Numbered from the stretch's first letter, positions 1 through 9,481 are shown. The stretch: DNA of 64,000 bases from Vibrio hepatarius (GCF_011806575.1 NZ_JAATOO010000015.1:1-64000), one strand, 5' to 3'. Made by a program: numbers and translations. The notes: generated by a model not told the origin, from the letters alone.

Positions 1-597
1 GACCGTGTTGCACAAAAACGCGGGGGAACTGGGCAGGTGTCGTCATTGTCAAACCCACATCAAATAGCGACACCTGAACCAGCGAAAGATGAACCGTATC
101 AGTGGAAGCCAACGTTGCCGCAAAAAGAGCAGGTCAACAAAGAGCTAACACCGACACAACTTAAAAAAGCGCTGGAACACGAAAAAACACCAGAAATGTC
201 TCAAAAGCTGGTGGATGAGAGCCGAGCACAGAATGAATGGGCGAGTTTGATCAGCCGTTTAGAAACGGCGAAACTGACCGAACAGTTAGCGCTGAACTCT
301 CACTTTGAGAAAAACGGTTCATCGATTTCGCTGACATTGCGCCCTGAGCAAGCGCACCTGAATACAGATAAAGCGCAAAGTGAGTTGCTGCAAGCACTCA
401 ATGAAGCCTTAGGTGAAGAGTGCCACTTAAGCGTAGAAATCGGATCCGTGGGTGAAACGCCACTCGAACTCAGAGACAAACTGTATCAAGGCAAGCTGCA
501 GCAGGCCTTCACCAGCTTAGAAAACGATGCAAATGTGAAGTTTATCGAGACGCGATTTGCGGCTCAACTTGATAGAGACAGCGTAAGACCGATTTAA
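1..597 (+). CDS. dnaX: DNA polymerase III tau subunit, C-terminal part (partial)
   Basis: The frame is open from the first base to TAA at 595-597, so only the last 198 residues of the clamp-loader subunit are present and the start lies outside the window. The piece is the charged linker plus the tau-specific C-terminal domain, which in this family contacts the polymerase alpha subunit and DnaB helicase at the fork; no ATPase motifs are expected in this part. The identity rests on the tau-tail composition and on the classic dnaX-ybaB-recR order that follows. An internal ATG at base 37 lies inside the gene and is not a real start. Confidence 0.88.
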   Translation, partial: DRVAQKRGGTGQVSSLSNPHQIATPEPAKDEPYQWKPTLPQKEQVNKELTPTQLKKALEHEKTPEMSQKLVDESRAQNEWASLISRLETAKLTEQLALNSHFEKNGSSISLTLRPEQAHLNTDKAQSELLQALNEALGEECHLSVEIGSVGETPLELRDKLYQGKLQQAFTSLENDANVKFIETRFAAQLDRDSVRPI

Positions 598-705
598 TTT
601 TACGGGGTTGAAAGCTACACCGGTCGACCCCATCTAATAACGAAACGACAAGCTAGATACTAAAATCAATAAGTAGATTTGGTATCAACAACCAGAGAGA
701 TAAAC

Positions 706-1035
706 ATGTTTGGTAAAGGCGGTATGGGCAACCTAATGAAGCAAGCCCAGCAAATGCAAGAACGTATGCAAAAGCTTCAAGAAGAAATTGCGAATATGGA
801 AGTAACCGGCGAGTCTGGTGCTGGTCTTGTTAAAGTTACAATTACTGGTAGCCATAGCGTACGTCGCGTGCATATCGATGAAAGTCTGATGGAAGACGAC
901 AAAGAGATGCTAGAAGACCTGATCGCTGCAGCGTTTAACGACGCGGCACGTCGTGTTGAAGAAACTCAGAAAGAGAAAATGGCTGATGTAACTGGCGGTA
1001 TGCAACTACCACCAGGCATGAAAATGCCATTCTAA
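706..1035 (+). CDS. ybaB: YbaB/EbfC nucleoid-associated protein
   Basis: This 109-residue protein starts [15 protein letters not shown], the family's conserved beginning, followed by a helix rich in Met, Gln and Lys and ending [11 protein letters not shown]. An in-frame start at 679 would add nine residues with no family support; the ATG at 706 follows a purine-rich AGAGA. YbaB proteins form tweezer-like dimers that bind DNA without strong sequence preference and help organise the nucleoid. The gene sits between dnaX and recR, 16 bases ahead of recR, and the three are normally transcribed together. Confidence 0.96.
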   Translation: MFGKGGMGNLMKQAQQMQERMQKLQEEIANMEVTGESGAGLVKVTITGSHSVRRVHIDESLMEDDKEMLEDLIAAAFNDAARRVEETQKEKMADVTGGMQLPPGMKMPF

Positions 1036-1051
1036 CCAGCAAGGGTAGTTA

Positions 1052-1651
1052 ATGCGCACCAGTCATATGCTGGAGCAATTGATGGAGGCCTTACGTTGTC
1101 TGCCTGGGGTTGGCCCCAAGTCGGCTCAGCGTATGGCCTTTCATTTGTTACAGCGAGATAGAAAAGGCGGCTTACAGCTTGCTGATGCTCTGAGTCAGGC
1201 GATGACGGAAATTGGTCACTGTTCAGAGTGCCGCACTTTTACTGAAGAAGATATCTGCCACATTTGTACTAACCCGAAACGCCAAGAAAACGGCCAGATC
1301 TGTGTGGTAGAAAGCCCAGCGGATATTGCTGCTGTTGAAGCAACAGGGCAGTTCTCCGGTCGTTACTTTGTACTAATGGGACACCTGTCACCGTTAGATG
1401 GTATCGGTCCAAGTGATATTGGCTTAGACGTATTGGATTTCCGTTTACGTCGTGGTGACGTTACAGAAGTGATTTTAGCGACCAACCCGACGGTTGAAGG
1501 CGAGGCGACGGCGCACTATATTGCCGAGCTGTGTCGAGAGCACCAAGTCGCGGCGAGTCGAATCGCACATGGCGTACCCGTCGGCGGCGAACTTGAACTG
1601 GTGGATGGCACAACGCTATCGCACTCGTTACTCGGCCGACAAAAGCTTTAA
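1052..1651 (+). CDS. recR: Recombination mediator protein RecR
   Basis: RecR (199 residues, standard length) acts with RecF and RecO to load RecA on SSB-coated gapped DNA. The sequence shows an N-terminal helix-hairpin-helix with [17 protein letters not shown] near residues 16-32, then a four-cysteine zinc finger (CSECRTF and CHIC, about residues 57-72), then a Toprim domain with [12 protein letters not shown] and a C-terminal Walker-B-like segment ending in LLGRQKL. It is the last gene of the dnaX-ybaB-recR cluster and is followed directly by a hairpin terminator shared with aqpZ. Confidence 0.97.
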   Translation: MRTSHMLEQLMEALRCLPGVGPKSAQRMAFHLLQRDRKGGLQLADALSQAMTEIGHCSECRTFTEEDICHICTNPKRQENGQICVVESPADIAAVEATGQFSGRYFVLMGHLSPLDGIGPSDIGLDVLDFRLRRGDVTEVILATNPTVEGEATAHYIAELCREHQVAASRIAHGVPVGGELELVDGTTLSHSLLGRQKL

Positions 1652-1668
1652 GCGAACAAATGTAAAAA

Positions 1669-1698
1669 AGCCGCAGCAATCGCTGCGGCTTTTCTTTT
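1669..1698. terminator. Bidirectional terminator between recR and aqpZ
   Basis: An 8-bp perfect stem, GCCGCAGC with GCTGCGGC around the loop AATC (1670-1689), has six A's before it and TTTTCTTTT after it, so it can end transcription of the two convergent genes. Confidence 0.9.
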
Positions 1699-1723
1699 GT
1701 ATTTTCTCTATTGAATATAGAAA

Positions 1724-2419
1724 CTAGGCTTGTTTGGCGGAGAAAAGCGAGCGGTAAGCGACCGCGCCAATGATCGCGCCGACGATAGGAGCGACCCAGA
1801 ATAACCAAAGCTGAGAAGTTGCCCAGTCACCGACATAAACCGCAACCGCAGTGCTGCGCGCAGGGTTTACCGAAGTGTTGGTCACCGGAATGCTGATTAA
1901 ATGGATCAAGGTAAGACCAAGACCGATCGCGATTGGTGCAAATCCTTGTGGCGCGCGTTCATCGGTCGCACCCATGATAATCATCAGGAACATCATCGTC
2001 ATCACGACTTCTGAAATCAGTGCTGCGGTCATTGAGTATTGACCAGGAGAGTGTTCGCCAAAACCGTTTGCCGCAAAACCAGATGCTGCTACGTCAAAAC
2101 CTGCCTGACCCGTTGCGATAAAGTAAAGCACCGTTGCGGCAACAAGACCACCAATCACTTGCGATACGATGTAAGGAACCACGTGTTTAGCCTCGAAACG
2201 ACCGCCAGCCCATAGACCAATGGTGACCGCTGGGTTGAGATGACAACCAGAAATATGACCAATAGCGAACGCCATTGTCATTACCGTTAGACCAAATGCC
2301 AGCGCTACACCCAGTAGACCGATACCGACGTCCGGGAAGCCTGCCGCAAGCACTGCACTACCACAACCGCCCAGTACTAGCCAAAACGTACCAAATGACT
2401 CTGCAATATATTTATTCAT
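1724..2419 (-). CDS. aqpZ: Aquaporin Z
   Basis: This 231-residue inner-membrane water channel has six hydrophobic segments and both hallmark half-helix motifs: NPA at residues 62-64 ([11 protein letters not shown]) and NPA at 185-187 ([10 protein letters not shown]). His173 and the Arg after the second NPA fit the narrow selectivity filter of water-selective AqpZ rather than a glycerol facilitator. The start at 2419 is preceded by AGGAAACC; an upstream in-frame start (2536) would add 39 non-homologous residues. It converges on recR. AqpZ aids rapid water movement during osmotic change. Confidence 0.95.
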   Translation of the reverse strand: MNKYIAESFGTFWLVLGGCGSAVLAAGFPDVGIGLLGVALAFGLTVMTMAFAIGHISGCHLNPAVTIGLWAGGRFEAKHVVPYIVSQVIGGLVAATVLYFIATGQAGFDVAASGFAANGFGEHSPGQYSMTAALISEVVMTMMFLMIIMGATDERAPQGFAPIAIGLGLTLIHLISIPVTNTSVNPARSTAVAVYVGDWATSQLWLFWVAPIVGAIIGAVAYRSLFSAKQA

Positions 2420-2655
2420 GGGTTTCCTATAATAATTGTTTGGAAGACCTCGGAAAGATAGCCGAGAAATGTCAGTAACGTGTGAGTGATAGTTAGAAAT
2501 TGTAAGAGTTAGAGGAGTGGCGAGACAAAATCTCAAAAATGAAACGGCTCATTTGTCAGATTTTCCGACTTTGTTGAAATTACTTCCTGTAAATGGGAGG
2601 CGCCACACACCGAATACTGGCGATATGACGCACTACGGTTCTTGTGCTGCCTAGC

Positions 2656-3663
2656 TTAAAATCTAAACCCGACACCAGTGGCGACGAAGAAGGTTTCTGT
2701 GTCGTAGAAAGTGATGTCTGAGTCTGACTCCGAGTATCCCGCCATCAAGTTGAACATTGCGTTCTGCCAAGAAAATAGACCCATGTAGTTGTATACGGCG
2801 AAGATACCAACATTATCACTATCGCGTTTGCGGTCAAATACCGGATTTACTTCATCGTATTCGGTTTGTGATGCTCTGAATGTAGCCGTGAAAGAGTGGC
2901 GACGCAGACTGGACGAAATCGCCAATTGCACTGCTTTGTCTTGGTGGCTCTGAGCACTGCCGTCTGCATCTCGAACCGTGTATTGCACTCCCGGCGTCAG
3001 ATTGAGATTCGCGAATACCGGAATTGAAACATCAAGCGTTGCTCTTTGAAATACGCTGTCTCGTTTTAGCAGCGAACGTTCACTTGTGCTGAGCGTTAAG
3101 CTAGTACCGATGTAGTCGTCATCAATTTCGCTGTCGGCAATCGCATAGGAAACGGACACAGGAATCGGCACGTTTAAGTCCAGTGCGACGCGTCCACCCA
3201 TCACTGTTTGTTCGCTGGTGTCGCGGTCTACACCAGTTAGGTATGGGTCTTCCCACGTTTCATCAACAGACGGCACGTTGCCAAACAGTGCCACTGTAAG
3301 AGTGTTGTCAGCGTAGAGTCGACGCACCACCCCAAGCTCCGCCTGAAATTGCGCCTCTGCGATTTGATCTGGGCTGTTACCGATAAATACAGCAGTATCG
3401 CCAAATGAATATTGCAAGCGGCCCAGTATCATAGGCGCAGCGCTGACATAACTGTCGCCGTTATTAGTTAGGTCTTTGGTGGTGGCATTGTCGTCGTCGG
3501 TGTTGAACTGAGAAGAGCCGCCAGCCACACCAACGTTGACGGCGATAGCGCCACTAAAGCCGGGTTGAAGGGGATCAAAGTTGCCGTTTGCTATGCTGGG
3601 TGCACTGGTTAAAAGCGGGAAAGCACACGCCAGCAGTGTTGTTAGCCTCTGAGTTGTCGTCAT
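2656..3663 (-). CDS. DUF2860-type envelope protein, probable outer-membrane beta-barrel
   Basis: The 335-residue product begins with a signal peptide (MTTTQRLTTLLACAFPLLTSAPSIANG) and continues with a mature start NFDPLQPGFSG and alternating amphipathic strands, ending in GVGFRF; a terminal Phe is typical of outer-membrane barrels. I recognise the family as DUF2860, which is common in Vibrio and has no firm function. The start at 3663 follows AAGGATAGAAT; an upstream in-frame start at 3759 would overlap the kinase gene. It lies 58 bases downstream of the RstAB-like pair on the same strand, so it may be cotranscribed with that system or be its target. Confidence 0.72.
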   Translation of the reverse strand: MTTTQRLTTLLACAFPLLTSAPSIANGNFDPLQPGFSGAIAVNVGVAGGSSQFNTDDDNATTKDLTNNGDSYVSAAPMILGRLQYSFGDTAVFIGNSPDQIAEAQFQAELGVVRRLYADNTLTVALFGNVPSVDETWEDPYLTGVDRDTSEQTVMGGRVALDLNVPIPVSVSYAIADSEIDDDYIGTSLTLSTSERSLLKRDSVFQRATLDVSIPVFANLNLTPGVQYTVRDADGSAQSHQDKAVQLAISSSLRRHSFTATFRASQTEYDEVNPVFDRKRDSDNVGIFAVYNYMGLFSWQNAMFNLMAGYSESDSDITFYDTETFFVATGVGFRF

Positions 3664-3721
3664 TATTCTATCCTTGAGTTCTGTTAAGCCGTTACTTCCA
3701 TTTAAATTAACGAGATAGGTG

Positions 3722-5374
3722 TTATAAGTCGTTGTCTGTTTTGAGACAGTTTGTGTCAAGCATGGTCACATTTCTACGCTCGATACTTTCTTGCCTGCTT
3801 GGCCAGCGAATGATAAATCTTGCACCACCGAGTTTGGATTCTTCCACGCTTGCATCGCCGCCGTGCCAGACCGCAATTTGTTTTACAATGGCCAATCCCA
3901 ACCCATGTCCTTTCTCGCTAGCACGCTCTTGGTTGTTTAGTTGAGTAAAAGGTTCGAAGATTTTATCTCGCATCAATTGTTCAACACCGATGCCGTCGTC
4001 CTCAACAACCAGTAAAAAATCACTTCCAGCGTGAAGATAGGAGATTTCTATTGTCTGCTGAGCAAAACGAGCGGCGTTGGCCAGCAAGTTATTGAGCGCG
4101 CGCACCAGTCCTCGCTCGTCGATCAATACTGTTTGGTCTTGTAAGCTAGACGGAGAAGTAAAACGCAGAGACAAATGTGTATGTTGATGTTGGAAGTCTT
4201 CAATCTCACTTTCTAGCCGTTGGTACAAATTGACGGGCGAGAACTGGCTGATATCCGCGATGCGGTTATAGCGAGAAAGCAGCAGGGTTTGATTGATTAA
4301 GTGATCAAGATTATCCAAACTTCTAGCGGCGATCTGGCGGTACTTGTCTTTTTGCGCTGGCGTGATGTTGTCGTCTTCAAGCATCTCCATCGCAAAGCGC
4401 AGGCGATACAAGGGGGTTCGCAAGTCATGGGCGACAGCGCGGGTCAGGTCACGCTGGCTGGCAATTAGGCGCTCAATATTGTCGGCCATTTGATTAAATG
4501 AACGGCTCAATTGAGACACCACCGATAAGGACGATGTTTTTGCTCTGCGCGTTAGAATACCTTGGCCAAACTCGCTCGCCGTTCGTGACAAGCGTTTCAA
4601 GTCTCTAGACAGCGGGTAGACCCATAAAATCAGCGTTGCCGAAACCAAACCAAACAGCGCACTGACGGCGTAGGTGGTGAGCTTCATCTTTACTGAACGA
4701 GAACCCTCATCTGTCACTAGGATCCAGTGTCGGTTATCCACTTGCGTTAGCAACTGAATCGTTGAAGTTTCAGGAACTGTATAAGAAGCGAGCCAATCGG
4801 TTGATGATTGCAGTCGCTCGAGTAACATTGTAGGCACTTGCTCTTTTTGCACCAGTTCAACCGAGATCGGCAACTCATCGTGGTTTAATCGTAAACGCTC
4901 GCGCCACGTATCTTGAGGGTGTTTGAGCAAATCTTGCTTGGCGAGGTAAAGCGCGCCGCGAGCCTGATTGGCGACCATGCTCTCTTCCGATTCTTCCAAT
5001 GCGTAGTAAATCACTTGCTGTGAATCACCAACCCGTTTGAAAAGCGCCATCGGAGAAGCAAACTCAAAGGCAACCTCTCCAGCCATAACCTCGTTTAGAA
5101 TTTCAGGTTTATCTTGTAACGCTTCTAAGTGAGTTAGCTTGAGCGGGTTATGAAAAAACTGCTGATGTTGTTCGATTGTGGCTGACCACTCTTGAGGTGA
5201 GAGGGAGAGGAGTTCCTCTTCAATCAAATTGACCGAGCCAGAGTAGACTGACTTGAAAAAGCTGCCACTCATCGACTTAGAAATTGCTTGGACCGGGTTA
5301 AGGTCGGTGGGAATAATCAACAATACGAGTGGTGTAAAAACAGCGAACCAAAGAATGGCAAACGAGCGTAGCAT
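3722..5374 (-). CDS. rstB: RstB-like sensor histidine kinase
   Basis: This 550-residue inner-membrane kinase has a first membrane segment at about residues 5-23, a periplasmic sensor region of roughly 200 residues, a second membrane segment at about 232-253, a HAMP linker, a HisKA box with the phospho-accepting His316 (AVAHDLRTPLYRL), and an HATPase domain with N-, G1- and G2-type boxes (NNLLANAARFA, DDGIGV, GHGLGLAIVKQ). The start at 5374 has AAGGAG six bases upstream. It lies 10 bases after the RstA-like gene. The name rests mainly on the regulator's similarity to RstA; the signal sensed is unknown. Confidence 0.82.
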   Translation of the reverse strand: MLRSFAILWFAVFTPLVLLIIPTDLNPVQAISKSMSGSFFKSVYSGSVNLIEEELLSLSPQEWSATIEQHQQFFHNPLKLTHLEALQDKPEILNEVMAGEVAFEFASPMALFKRVGDSQQVIYYALEESEESMVANQARGALYLAKQDLLKHPQDTWRERLRLNHDELPISVELVQKEQVPTMLLERLQSSTDWLASYTVPETSTIQLLTQVDNRHWILVTDEGSRSVKMKLTTYAVSALFGLVSATLILWVYPLSRDLKRLSRTASEFGQGILTRRAKTSSLSVVSQLSRSFNQMADNIERLIASQRDLTRAVAHDLRTPLYRLRFAMEMLEDDNITPAQKDKYRQIAARSLDNLDHLINQTLLLSRYNRIADISQFSPVNLYQRLESEIEDFQHQHTHLSLRFTSPSSLQDQTVLIDERGLVRALNNLLANAARFAQQTIEISYLHAGSDFLLVVEDDGIGVEQLMRDKIFEPFTQLNNQERASEKGHGLGLAIVKQIAVWHGGDASVEESKLGGARFIIRWPSRQESIERRNVTMLDTNCLKTDNDL

Positions 5375-5384
5375 ATTGGCTCCT

Positions 5385-6095
5385 TCAATCTGCAACGCGA
5401 CAAAGCTGATAACCTTGTCCTCGTACGGTTTTGATTATAGTTGGTTCGTTTGGATCGTCACCCAGCCTGCGGCGCAGGCGAGAAATGCGTCGGTCTATAG
5501 AGCGATCCAAGCCGTCGTACTCAAAGCCGCGAATACTTTGTGCGATTTCATCGCGAGAGACCACGTGACCGACATGGGCGGCAAGTAGCAGCAGGAGCTC
5601 AAACTCAGACGTCGTTAATTTTACGGGTTGATTGTTCATGATTATTTGGCGCAGCTGAGTGTCGATAATCAAGGAGCCAAGTTTAATTTGATGCTGACTA
5701 CAGTTTGAATCTGCGCCAAGGCGTTCATGGCGTCTAAGTAGTGCGCGAATACGAGACAACAGCAGTCTCGGTTGAACTTGCTTTACCACATAATCATCGG
5801 CGCCGAGCTCTAGCCCCATCACTTGGTCGATATCGTCATCGAGCGCGGTTTGCATCAGAATCATACCGCGATAATCGGCTCGAATTTGACGGCAGACATC
5901 CATGCCGCTTTGACCAGGGAGCATTACGTCAAGGATCACCAGATCCGGCTGAAGCTGCAAAATGGTATCGACGGCCGCTAACCCGTCAGCGACTGTAGTG
6001 ACTTGAAAATCGTACGTTTCAAGAAAGTCGCGAATGAGCTCGGCGAGTTGGTGGTCGTCTTCGACCAACACGATATGAGAATGTGCGGTTTGCAT
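5385..6095 (-). CDS. rstA: RstA-like response regulator, OmpR family
   Basis: The 236-residue protein has a receiver domain (acidic pair in LVEDD, phospho-acceptor Asp56 in DLVILDVMLPG, Lys in DDYVVKQ) and a C-terminal winged helix. The recognition region reads GFEYDGLDRSIDRRISRLRRRLGDD, which closely follows E. coli RstA as I remember it, and this is the best evidence for the name. The chosen start (6095) has GGAGA five bases upstream; a longer in-frame start at 6128 lacks support. It is followed 10 bases later by its kinase. Near-repeats upstream (6154-6169) suggest autoregulation. Confidence 0.84.
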   Translation of the reverse strand: MQTAHSHIVLVEDDHQLAELIRDFLETYDFQVTTVADGLAAVDTILQLQPDLVILDVMLPGQSGMDVCRQIRADYRGMILMQTALDDDIDQVMGLELGADDYVVKQVQPRLLLSRIRALLRRHERLGADSNCSQHQIKLGSLIIDTQLRQIIMNNQPVKLTTSEFELLLLLAAHVGHVVSRDEIAQSIRGFEYDGLDRSIDRRISRLRRRLGDDPNEPTIIKTVRGQGYQLCRVAD

Positions 6096-6153
6096 AGCTC
6101 TCCATTGCGTAATGCTTAATGGATGCACTATAGCGAAATTAGCCTGATGTCTC

Positions 6154-6169
6154 TGTGACCGTTTGTGAC
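6154..6169. promoter_or_regulatory. Direct repeat upstream of rstA, candidate regulator site
   Basis: TGTGAC occurs twice with a 10-base period (6154-6159 and 6164-6169), about 60-75 bases upstream of the rstA start. OmpR-family regulators usually bind direct repeats spaced by one helical turn, so this is a reasonable candidate for autoregulation. It does not match the E. coli RstA box, and the assignment is inference only. Confidence 0.3.
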
Positions 6170-6210
6170 TAAATGGTGAAATTTTCGACTCAACCGATAA
6201 TTTGCAGCGG

Positions 6211-6459
6211 TTAAGTGAGCTGTTCCAATTCAGTAATGTTATTCAATGCGTCTTGGTTGGTGCTGCCGCATACTACCGGACAAGGTTTGAAATCGTGGCA
6301 CACTTTTGGTCGTTCCGGTTTGCCGAACAGCTTGCACAGATTATCGTCGTTCAACTGAATACAGCGAACGCCAGCAGGCTTGCCGTTTGGCATACCCGGA
6401 ATAGGTGAGGAGATACTCGGGGCGATACAACAAGCGCCACAACCTAATCGACAATCCAT
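6211..6459 (-). CDS. YkgJ-family cysteine cluster protein
   Basis: This 82-residue protein begins MDCRLGCGACC and has further cysteines in RCIQL, NLCKLFG, KVCHDFKPCPVVCG. The pattern fits the YkgJ/COG0727 family, small proteins predicted to bind zinc or an iron-sulfur cluster, function unknown. It has no signal peptide and no membrane segment. It is a different branch from the YcgN-type cysteine cluster protein at 7029-7469. Confidence 0.85.
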   Translation of the reverse strand: MDCRLGCGACCIAPSISSPIPGMPNGKPAGVRCIQLNDDNLCKLFGKPERPKVCHDFKPCPVVCGSTNQDALNNITELEQLT

Positions 6460-6591
6460 AATCTATACCTCTTAAAAAATGAGGTGCAATTATGGTCATT
6501 TTGACGTGGATTGGAAGAGTTGGTAGGCAAAAAGACAGAAGGAGCATTTAACTAATACTCCTAATGTTGTCGAGGTTTGTCAGAAGATCAA

Positions 6592-6840
6592 TCACTTAAG
6601 AAAACGGTTGTAAACAAACAGCAGGATAAACGCGCCTAGTGTCGCGGTAAGGATACTGCCGATGTTTACGCCCGTTGCCCCACCAAAGCCGAGCATGCCG
6701 CCAAGGAAGCCACCGACAAATGCGCCTGCAATACCCAACAACATGGTGGCAATCCAACCGCCGCCGTCTCTGCCTGGCATTAACCATTTCGCCAACGCAC
6801 CAGCGATCAGACCTAAAATAATCCAAGAAATAACGCCCAT
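6592..6840 (-). CDS. GlsB/YeaQ/YmgE-family small membrane protein
   Basis: The 82-residue product is almost entirely hydrophobic and glycine rich: segments IISWIILGLIAGALAKWLM, then IATMLLGIAGAFVGGFLGGMLG, then a last helix ending LLFVYNRFLK, which makes three predicted membrane helices. The motif LMPGRDGGGW after the first helix is typical of the transglycosylase-associated / GlsB family, often induced by stress. AAGGAG stands just before the ATG at 6840. Its exact role is unknown. Confidence 0.88.
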   Translation of the reverse strand: MGVISWIILGLIAGALAKWLMPGRDGGGWIATMLLGIAGAFVGGFLGGMLGFGGATGVNIGSILTATLGAFILLFVYNRFLK

Positions 6841-7028
6841 GAAAACTCCTTAATTCTTTTTTGATCAAACGAGTAACACCAATTTGCTTAAGGATAGAAC
6901 AGCAAAAAAGAATCCGTTGAATTGCTCTTCAGTTAGTTGTCATTTATTGGATATCGTCTCAAAACTTGAACTTTTGCGGTGAGAGGGGTATAAATCGTGC
7001 CCGAAATTCACTTGGTGAGACCTGAAGT

Positions 7029-7469
7029 ATGAGCATTCCATTTTGGCAAAGTAAATCGTTAGAGCAGATGACAGAAGATGAATGGGAATCTCTTTGCGAT
7101 GGCTGCGGAAAGTGCTGTTTGCACAAGCTCATGGATGAAGATACCGACGAAATCTATTACACCAACGTAGCGTGTAGCTGGTTAAATAGCAAAACGTGTT
7201 CGTGTAAAGACTACCCAAACCGCTTTACCTCTGGTGAGGAATGCACCAAGTTAACCCGTGAAGACATCGACGACTTTACTTGGCTACCACACACCTGTGC
7301 GTACCGCTTATTGGCGGAAGGTGAGCCGTTACCAGAATGGCACCCGCTGATTACGGGCTCAAAATCAGCGATGCACGCCGCGGGGGAAAGTGTCCGCAAT
7401 AAAGTGGTATATGAAATCGACGTGGTGGATTGGGAGGACCACATCCTAAACCATCCGACACGTGCTTAA
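7029..7469 (+). CDS. YcgN-family cysteine cluster protein (UPF0260)
   Basis: The 146-residue cytosolic protein matches the YcgN/COG2983 family: it opens with [20 protein letters not shown], has the [12 protein letters not shown] cluster near residues 23-34, then [16 protein letters not shown] and TCAYRLL. The conserved cysteines suggest bound metal or an iron-sulfur cluster; no activity is established. It stands alone on the plus strand, divergent from the GlsB-like gene. Confidence 0.9.
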   Translation: MSIPFWQSKSLEQMTEDEWESLCDGCGKCCLHKLMDEDTDEIYYTNVACSWLNSKTCSCKDYPNRFTSGEECTKLTREDIDDFTWLPHTCAYRLLAEGEPLPEWHPLITGSKSAMHAAGESVRNKVVYEIDVVDWEDHILNHPTRA

Positions 7470-7770
7470 TTGTTTGTTATCGAAGATTGTGGTTGTCTAT
7501 TTTTCTCAAGCCACAATCTTCCTCAGTTCGCCCCTCTCACTGTAAATCTACTTATCTTCTACCACTCTGTTTTTTATCTCAGAATATTATCCATTAATTC
7601 TGAACCTTTTTTAGTTTTAGTGGAAGTCAGTCAATTCCTACCAGAGAGTCGTATGTTTATATATTGACTAACCTATAACGTTGCACACGCATTTTTTCTG
7701 CTGGTTGATGTACAATTACATCCAAATACTTATTAAACAATGACTTGAGTTTACTTATTTAGGGGTTGTC
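7470..7770. other. AT-rich intergenic region between ycgN-like gene and first mscS gene
   Basis: No convincing gene lies here. An 11-bp perfect inverted repeat, GAAGATTGTGG (7482-7492) and CCACAATCTTC (7511-7521) around an 18-base loop, could terminate the YcgN-family gene, although no clear T-run follows. The remaining 250 bases are AT rich and should hold the promoter for the channel gene; I could not fix a confident -35/-10 pair. A 65-codon open frame at 7470-7667 looks spurious, being low in complexity and without a ribosome site. Confidence 0.6.
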
Positions 7771-9453
7771 ATGTTGAGCTTATCTTGCCGAAAATCGGCG
7801 CTTTTTCTTTGGGGCGTGCTGATTGCGTTCAGCTGCGCGCTATCGCCGCTTGCCCAAGCGGTAGAAGAGGTGGAATCCGCGTCTATTTCAAAAGTTGAAC
7901 TGGAAATAGAACGGATTAACAGTGACTTGAAAGACTTGTCAGATGCGCTGAAAGATACAACAGGCGATCAAAAAGAAGCCTTGCAGTTGCAGTTGTTCCA
8001 AAAGAATGAAGAGTTGCGTGCGGTTCTTGAAACGGCGATCGACAAGGAGCGCGTGCCAAAAGATAAGCTAATCTCTTTGGTCAAGATGCAACAAAACTAC
8101 TCGCGTGGTGCAACGCAGTATCTGGAACAGAAGATCAAACAGCTCGATGAGACCATCAATAAAGCTAAGGAAGAAGAGCGTTTAGCACTGCTCAGTGATT
8201 ACCAAGAATTGCAGCACTATCTGGATGTATTGATTGAGTCAAAATGGCAGAACATCCAATGGTTGAAAGCGCTTGATGTCGACGTAAGAAAAGCCCAGCA
8301 AGAGCTAACAGACACGGTAGAAAAAAGACTGCGTGTGATATCTGCGTCTGTTGAGTACTACAACCAGCAAATTGAAGTGGTCAACAAGCAGATTGCTGTG
8401 CGTCCGGAATCTGAAAAATCGGCGCTGCAACTTAGCCAGTTAGTGCTGAAACAGCGTATGGATACCGCAGTCGATAGCATGCGAGCACTGATTTCGATTG
8501 GTCGCCAACTGGACGTCGATACCTCGGACTACCGCCGCTTGATGTTTGAAGTCACTGGCAGCATTACCCAAGACCTGTTTGATGGGAAAGTGATTGGCTC
8601 AATTCTATCGAGTTGGCTGGATAACTTCTGGGACTGGCTAGCGAACAATGCGCCACAACACCTGATTCAACTATTGGTGTTCGCGGTTATCTTGTTAGCG
8701 ACAAAAGTGTTGGCGAAAGTGACACGTAAGGTCATCGGCAAAGCGGTAGTGTCTAAGAACCTCAATATGTCGCAACTGATGCAAGATTTCTTCATTGCGA
8801 TGTCGGGTAATTTGGTCTGGATTATTGGTGTCTTGGTTGGTCTGTCACAAATTGGTCTCAACTTAACGCCTGTCTTGACCGGTTTCGGTATCGCCGGTGT
8901 GATCATTGGTTTCGCCTTGCAAGATACCTTGTCTAACTTTGCCGCGGGTATGATGCTACTTATCTATCGCCCGTTTGATGTTGGTGACTTCGTGTTCGCT
9001 GGTGGGGTGGATGGTAAAGTTAGCCATATGAGTTTGGTGAACACCACGATCAAGACGTTTGACAACCAGATCATTATGGTTCCGAATAGCAAAATTTGGG
9101 GTGATGTGATCAAGAATGTGACCCACGAACGTGTTCGTCGCGTCGATATGGTGTTTGGGATTGGTTATGGTGACGACTTACTCAAAGCCGAGCGTGTACT
9201 GACGGAGATCGTTACCGAACACCCAAGCGTATTGCGTGCGCCAGAGCCAATGATCAAAGTACATACACTAAACACTTCATCTGTGGACTTTATTGTTCGC
9301 CCTTGGGTTAAAACCGATGATTACTGGGACGTGTACTGGGATGTGACCAAGGAAGTGAAGCTGAGATTTGACCGTGAGGGGATCTCGATTCCATTCCCAC
9401 AACAAGATGTGCATCTTCATATGATTAAGGATGAAGACACACCTGAGAATTAA
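7771..9453 (+). CDS. MscS-family mechanosensitive ion channel (copy 1)
   Basis: The 560-residue precursor has a cleavable signal (about residues 1-30, ending SPLAQA), a periplasmic alpha-helical, coiled-coil-rich domain to about residue 270, several membrane helices from about 290, and the MscS core with GFGIAGVIIGFALQDTLSN and RPFDVGDFV. A cytosolic beta and alpha/beta domain follows (VPNSKIWGDVIKNVTHE; FPQQDVHLHM near the end). Such channels release solutes on sudden osmotic downshift. It is larger than E. coli MscS but much smaller than MscK. A paralogue of identical length follows directly. Confidence 0.9.
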   Translation: MLSLSCRKSALFLWGVLIAFSCALSPLAQAVEEVESASISKVELEIERINSDLKDLSDALKDTTGDQKEALQLQLFQKNEELRAVLETAIDKERVPKDKLISLVKMQQNYSRGATQYLEQKIKQLDETINKAKEEERLALLSDYQELQHYLDVLIESKWQNIQWLKALDVDVRKAQQELTDTVEKRLRVISASVEYYNQQIEVVNKQIAVRPESEKSALQLSQLVLKQRMDTAVDSMRALISIGRQLDVDTSDYRRLMFEVTGSITQDLFDGKVIGSILSSWLDNFWDWLANNAPQHLIQLLVFAVILLATKVLAKVTRKVIGKAVVSKNLNMSQLMQDFFIAMSGNLVWIIGVLVGLSQIGLNLTPVLTGFGIAGVIIGFALQDTLSNFAAGMMLLIYRPFDVGDFVFAGGVDGKVSHMSLVNTTIKTFDNQIIMVPNSKIWGDVIKNVTHERVRRVDMVFGIGYGDDLLKAERVLTEIVTEHPSVLRAPEPMIKVHTLNTSSVDFIVRPWVKTDDYWDVYWDVTKEVKLRFDREGISIPFPQQDVHLHMIKDEDTPEN

Positions 9454-9459
9454 CAGAGA

Positions 9460-9481
9460 GCGCCGCAAGGCGCTTTTTTTT
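9460..9481 (+). terminator. Terminator after mscS copy 1
   Basis: A short GC-rich stem, GCGCC with GGCGC around GCAA (9460-9473), is followed by eight T's. It separates the two paralogous channel genes, so each is probably transcribed on its own. Confidence 0.9.

Noticed and set aside
1461-1808. Long open frame antisense to recR and beyond
   Set aside because: It is a shadow of recR and aqpZ coding sequence and crosses the shared terminator.
7470-7667. 65-codon open frame starting right at the stop of the YcgN-family gene
   Set aside because: It is hydrophobic by AT richness, has no homology that I recognise and runs through a likely terminator hairpin.
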